Shown one piece after another: positions 30,201 to 32,337 of a stretch of 32,337 nt of DNA; within the stretch, counting starts at the first letter, position 1; every line of letters begins with the position of its first letter. The stretch lies in the IMG/VR virus record IMGVR_UViG_3300035667_000007, positions 1 through 32,337 of that record. One strand, 5' to 3'. The position numbers and the translations under genes were made by a program. The notes below the pieces were generated by a model that saw only the letters and a program-made list of their open reading frames with translations, was not told the origin of the DNA and did no database searches. This DNA is from a virus.

Positions 30201-31004
30201 TCTATGCTGGACGGTAAGCTCAGCGGATTTATTGGTGACTCTGAGGATGATGCTGCTGATCTGGCTTATGCGCTCAAGATCGTTGTCAACTCGGTCTACG
30301 GATTGACGAGTGCGAAGTTCAACAACAGTTTCAAAGATCCACGAAACATAGACAACATCGTCGCCAAGCGTGGCGCGTTGTTCATGATCGATCTGAAGAA
30401 CGCTGTTCAGGATCAGTGCGAACAAGTCATTCACATCAAGACAGACTCGATCAAGATTCCTAACGCTACTCAGGAAATTATCGATTTTGTAATCGAGTTC
30501 GGGAGGAAGTATGGGTACGAGTTCGAACACGAAGTTACGTACGAGAAGCTCTGCCTTATCAACGATGCGGTATATGTTGCTCGTAGCGATGGCAAGTGGA
30601 CAGCTGTTGGAGCGCAATTCCAACACCCGTACGTTTTTAAGGAACTGTTCTCGCATGAGCCCGTTGAGTTTAACGATCTCTGTGAAACCAAGAATGTGGT
30701 CAAGGGTCGTATCTACCTCGATATGTCCGGTAATGGGAACGTGTCCGAGATGCGACATGTGGGTCGAACCGGGAGTTTCATGCCAGTCAATTATGATGGC
30801 GGGACTCTTTGGAGAATAAGTGATGATGGTAAGAAGTACCACGTCACGGGGACCAGTGGATATTGCTGGCTCGACAGGGACCTTGCGTTGAATCGAGATC
30901 CCAACGGTGACCTCTTCACGGATATGGACTACTTCGAGAATTTGAAGAACGAGGCTATCGCCGCTATTGAGCGATATGTTCCGATCGACGAATTCGTTTC
31001 GTAA
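27273..31004 (+). CDS. SF3 helicase - AEP primase-like - family B DNA polymerase fusion
   Basis: ATG 27273 follows AAAGGGGAGG; the TTG 36 bases upstream lacks a good site. The 1243-residue protein contains a whole replication core. The SF3 helicase (about 100-400) has Walker A GPPGSGKST (180-188), Walker B-like LVAIEHDSD (226-234) and the motif C region FLMIGTNKPVKI near 270-280. The primase-like domain (about 480-620) has YIVIDFDLVD with Asp503 and Asp505 and SGRGLHLHYIF with His540. The polymerase has exonuclease motifs FDIEVYPN (Asp698, Glu700), FNNRRYDN (Asp746) and YCVNDV (Asp837), and polymerase motifs LDVASMHPTSI (Asp935), KIVVNSVYG (Lys1002, Asn1006) and KTDS (Asp1058). The motif C lacks the usual YGDTDS. 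Similar fusions occur in gut phages, from memory. Confidence 0.85.
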   Translation: MDFYTIRTKEAKGFQQAYPDWIVDYYEDLMVRGGGFYAVWDEERGTWSTNEYDIQRVVDADLLAYVEEAEKRGVVIEPLLTRNFGTGAWESFNRYVRNLPDASHFRQLDETLTFANTEVSKKDYVSKRLPYSLEEGKTDAWDELVNVLYSPAERDKIEWAIGAVVSGASKWIQKFLVFYGPPGSGKSTIIAIIERLFEGYVATFEAKALTSNNGTFAMEPFEHNPLVAIEHDSDLYRIETNTRLNSIVGHDTMLVNAKYRSPFTIRPNSFLMIGTNKPVKITDAKSGIMRRLIDVHPTGVKVSPARYHVLVENIKYELGAIALKCLNRYNEMGKFYYENYVPTKMMMLTDSFYNFIEANFDIFKAADGIRLKQIWQMYKEYCEEMNIVKRLQYHEVRDELHSYFGEFKDRCFIDDKEMRSVYLGFKGLPGEGPPPFVPDLSYVVELGEYDSAFDIAYPGQLAQYARPGGAPGKKWAKVSTRLGELDTKRLHYVKVPEEYIVIDFDLVDEDGEKDLERNIAAASKLPPTYAEVSKSGRGLHLHYIFTGDVHDLSSVLDVGIEIKTLLGDSALRRQLTRCNNLDISTISGGLPRKEKPVLDTQSIKTEKGLRALIDRNLRKEIHPGTKSSIDFIHHILEEAYDSGLHYDVSDLRPIVLSFAARSTNQSVASIRVVQDCKFASESSMPEADDDSGPIVFFDIEVYPNLFVVCWKKENDSVVVRMINPTSADVEPLLEQKLVGFNNRRYDNHILYAAYLGHSNEQLFALSQKLIDKDNFTAMFGEAYGLSYADIYDFSSKKQGLKKFQIELGIFHVELDLPWDRPVDESLWPKVVDYCVNDVISTEAVFNARKQDFVAREILASLSGLSVNHTTQQHTASIIFGDDSKPQSKFRYTDLSVEFPGYVFDGVKSHYHDDDPGEGGYVYSEPGYYTNVAVLDVASMHPTSIRELNLFGPYTSRFNDLVRARLAIKRKEYEAARSMLDGKLSGFIGDSEDDAADLAYALKIVVNSVYGLTSAKFNNSFKDPRNIDNIVAKRGALFMIDLKNAVQDQCEQVIHIKTDSIKIPNATQEIIDFVIEFGRKYGYEFEHEVTYEKLCLINDAVYVARSDGKWTAVGAQFQHPYVFKELFSHEPVEFNDLCETKNVVKGRIYLDMSGNGNVSEMRHVGRTGSFMPVNYDGGTLWRISDDGKKYHVTGTSGYCWLDRDLALNRDPNGDLFTDMDYFENLKNEAIAAIERYVPIDEFVS

Positions 31005-31018
31005 TCGAGAGAGGAGCG

Positions 31019-31312
31019 ATGAGATCCTCAGAGATTCAAATCGGTTCGCAATATAAAGTGCGTCGTTATAATAAACGTGTTGCTACCTTAACCACACAAG
31101 GCATAGGTTTCGATGCGTTCTGGTCATACTGGATAGCTACTGTCGTAGGTCGCGAAGGGCGTCGTTACGTGATCGAATGGTCCGAGGCGGCGCCGCTTCA
31201 CGATCTCAAAACCCAGATGGCCCAGAATTCGGGTCCTTGTAAGATGGAATGGACGACGCAGATTATTAGAGACATAGTCACTCCCGCGCAGATAATCGAA
31301 AAGGTTGGTTAA
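31019..31312 (+). CDS. Hypothetical protein
   Basis: ATG 31019 follows GAGAGGAGC. The 97-residue product is basic with a likely small beta-barrel core (IQIGSQYKVRRYNKRVATLT, WIATVVGREGRRYVIEWSEA) and a C-terminal helix (TPAQIIEKVG). The hydrophobic and basic alternation is compatible with a nucleic acid-binding fold such as OB or SH3, but there is no diagnostic motif. It starts 14 bases after the polymerase gene and is probably part of the same operon, as is the next gene two bases on. Confidence 0.6.
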   Translation: MRSSEIQIGSQYKVRRYNKRVATLTTQGIGFDAFWSYWIATVVGREGRRYVIEWSEAAPLHDLKTQMAQNSGPCKMEWTTQIIRDIVTPAQIIEKVG

Positions 31313-31314
31313 TC

Positions 31315-31746
31315 ATGATCCGTAAAATTATGCAATATTGGGGAATGGTCCACGATCGGGTCCTTATTCGTACCAAGCCGATGGGCTCGATGAACCAGAT
31401 TCGGTGGGGAATGGAGATCGCGCAGGACATCTTCGGCGCTGGTGAGCAGAAGAAGCTTCGTCACAAGCATCTGATTCGGCCTGTTGAACGATACCCAAGG
31501 AACGGAGAGGTGCTCTGGAATCGACTTCCTGCCCCAATCGGTTCTCTCGTCATTCGCCGGTCATTTGATCCCTACGACAAGGATATGACCACCGGAGAAA
31601 TCCGGGACTGGCTTTTCAACCACATCATCTTTGATGGTGCTGGTGGGATGGTTGGTCTTTACGACGAGGGACAGATACTGTTCGCCCAGGAGGGTTGGCA
31701 GTGTGAGGTCGACTGGTTCTACCGCGTGAAGATGCATCATGCCTGA
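31315..31746 (+). CDS. Hypothetical protein
   Basis: The 143-residue product (IMQYWGMVHDRVLIRTKPMG, MEIAQDIFGAGEQKKLRHKH, GEIRDWLFNHIIFDGAGGMV, FAQEGWQCEVDWFYRVKMHH) is basic with many aromatic residues. ATG 31315 is two bases after the previous stop. The C-terminal part looks like a compact beta-rich domain and could bind nucleic acid or protein. I recognise no family. Its last bases overlap the next gene by 8 bases. Confidence 0.6.
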   Translation: MIRKIMQYWGMVHDRVLIRTKPMGSMNQIRWGMEIAQDIFGAGEQKKLRHKHLIRPVERYPRNGEVLWNRLPAPIGSLVIRRSFDPYDKDMTTGEIRDWLFNHIIFDGAGGMVGLYDEGQILFAQEGWQCEVDWFYRVKMHHA

Positions 31747-31936
31747 CCAACTGGTCTGTCGGACATGTATCGCTTTCTATACGAAAATCAGGGAGCCTCT
31801 TGCCAGAGCGGCTGAAGAACTTGCCGATGTTTCCAACTGGTCAAAGGGAAATCTTATCAAGTCGTATATGCAAGGGTACCACGAGTCGGGTCACGATGAA
31901 GATTATGCTCTGAAGGGAGATAATGATGACCATTGA
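31739..31936 (+). CDS. Small hypothetical protein with one CxxC motif
   Basis: The 65-residue product begins MPDQLVCRTCIAFYTKIREP, so it has one CxxC pair (Cys7 and Cys10), a helical middle (ARAAEELADVSNWSKGNL) and an acidic, His-rich end (GYHESGHDEDYALKGDNDDH). One CxxC plus distal His residues could bind a metal in a small zinc-ribbon-like fold, but a second cysteine pair is absent. ATG 31739 overlaps the end of the preceding gene. Function unknown. Confidence 0.5.
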   Translation: MPDQLVCRTCIAFYTKIREPLARAAEELADVSNWSKGNLIKSYMQGYHESGHDEDYALKGDNDDH

Positions 31937-32132
31937 CACTTCTGATGTGCAAACTTTCCTGGGTCCTCAGTTCGTCGAGTTCACGAACGGCCGCGTCCGG
32001 AAGATCGATGTCGAGGGATTCACTCGGGACGTCAACGGCTGGATCATGCTGCTTGTGGGAACTGACGGCAAGATCTACAACTTCAACAATATCATCGGCA
32101 TGAAGAAAGAGAAGCCTAAGGGGTTGAAGTGA
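31926..32132 (+). CDS. Small hypothetical beta-rich protein
   Basis: Two ATGs are adjacent (31923 and 31926). GAAGGGAG at 31912-31919 is better spaced for 31926, giving 68 residues (MTIDTSDVQTFLGPQFVEFT, VRKIDVEGFTRDVNGWIMLL, DGKIYNFNNIIGM). The product is likely a small beta-barrel. It overlaps the previous gene by 11 bases and the next by 4. No family recognised. Confidence 0.5.
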   Translation: MTIDTSDVQTFLGPQFVEFTNGRVRKIDVEGFTRDVNGWIMLLVGTDGKIYNFNNIIGMKKEKPKGLK

Positions 32133-32337
32133 CGGTTGAAGTAATCAAAGTCATTGATGGCTTCGATATCCAGATGATGGTGGAAAAGATCAAGTGGCGC
32201 CAAGAAAGATATGGCGAAGAGTTGATGTTTTCTGTCGGCGTCGTCCTTCTTAATTTCGGAGACAGGTATGTTCAAGTAAGTTGCCTAGGAGGCGAGTGGC
32301 ACGGAAAGAAGGGTGATCTGAAAGCTCGAGAGGGTGT
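32129..32337 (+). CDS. Hypothetical protein, cut by window end
   Basis: GTG 32129 overlaps the previous stop as GTGA, with AAGGGG five bases upstream. The open frame runs to the window edge without a stop and gives at least 69 residues (MTVEVIKVIDGFDIQMMVEK, RQERYGEELMFSVGVVLLNF, LGGEWHGKKGDLKARE). The C-terminus is missing, so length and domain content cannot be judged. It probably belongs to the same operon. No family recognised. Confidence 0.45.
   Translation, partial: MTVEVIKVIDGFDIQMMVEKIKWRQERYGEELMFSVGVVLLNFGDRYVQVSCLGGEWHGKKGDLKAREG

Noticed and set aside
31044-31075. TCGCA followed by TATAAT near 31046 as a sixth promoter copy
   Set aside because: The spacing is 16 rather than 14 bases, the spacer ACA block is absent, and it lies in a coding frame.
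1-32337. CRISPR array, integrase, insertion sequence or attachment site
   Set aside because: No regularly spaced short repeats, no recombinase motifs and no terminal inverted repeats with a transposase were seen.

Overview
The window is part of the genome of a long-tailed (siphovirus-type) double-stranded DNA bacteriophage. All convincing genes lie on the + strand, packed with 1-17 base overlaps (one of 122 bases) and strong AGGAGG-type ribosome binding sites. The gene families (a ReqiPepy6 Gp37-like tail protein, an r1t-type holin, an actinophage-type tail assembly chaperone, small actinophage membrane proteins) point to a phage of an actinobacterium. I cannot name the host. The base composition looks balanced rather than strongly GC-rich, and there is no integrase, tRNA or CRISPR array here.

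Layout. 73-2966: a head-fibre-like protein, a 2H phosphoesterase-like protein, a small beta-rich protein, a collagen-containing tail fibre, an acidic protein and an M15 endolysin. 2986-4789: a possible small terminase, an HNH endonuclease, a CW_7-like protein, a head-tail connector and a small protein with a GVKGQKWGVR motif. 4801-9768: large terminase, portal and a protease-linker-capsid fusion. 9790-13453: head closure and tail terminator proteins, two paralogous tail tube proteins either side of a tail assembly chaperone, a collagen-like protein and an HK97-gp10-like protein. 13446-20184: a 1599-residue tape measure protein, distal tail protein and Gp37-like protein. 20186-20575: holin, about 17 kb from the endolysin.

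From 20565 to 23984 the organisation changes to small genes in short insulated units. Five copies of one promoter-like element (TCGC[A/G], 14 bases, then TATAAT or TCTAAT; four continue as TATAATGAGA) alternate with three intrinsic terminators. This region holds small membrane proteins, a structured 122-base leader, a candidate 36-codon ORF, a secreted SGNH hydrolase and four tiny genes.

From 23018 to 31004 lies a block that I recognise as recurring in phages of other phyla: two DUF6353-like membrane proteins, three soluble or membrane-anchored proteins of unknown role, an acidic protein downstream, and a 1243-residue protein joining an SF3 helicase, an archaeo-eukaryotic primase-like domain and a family B DNA polymerase. 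The window ends in a run of small unknown genes, the last cut by the edge.

The best candidates for undescribed biology are the promoter family with its insulated small-gene units, the membrane module next to the helicase-primase-polymerase fusion, the secreted SGNH hydrolase, and the 2H phosphoesterase-like protein.
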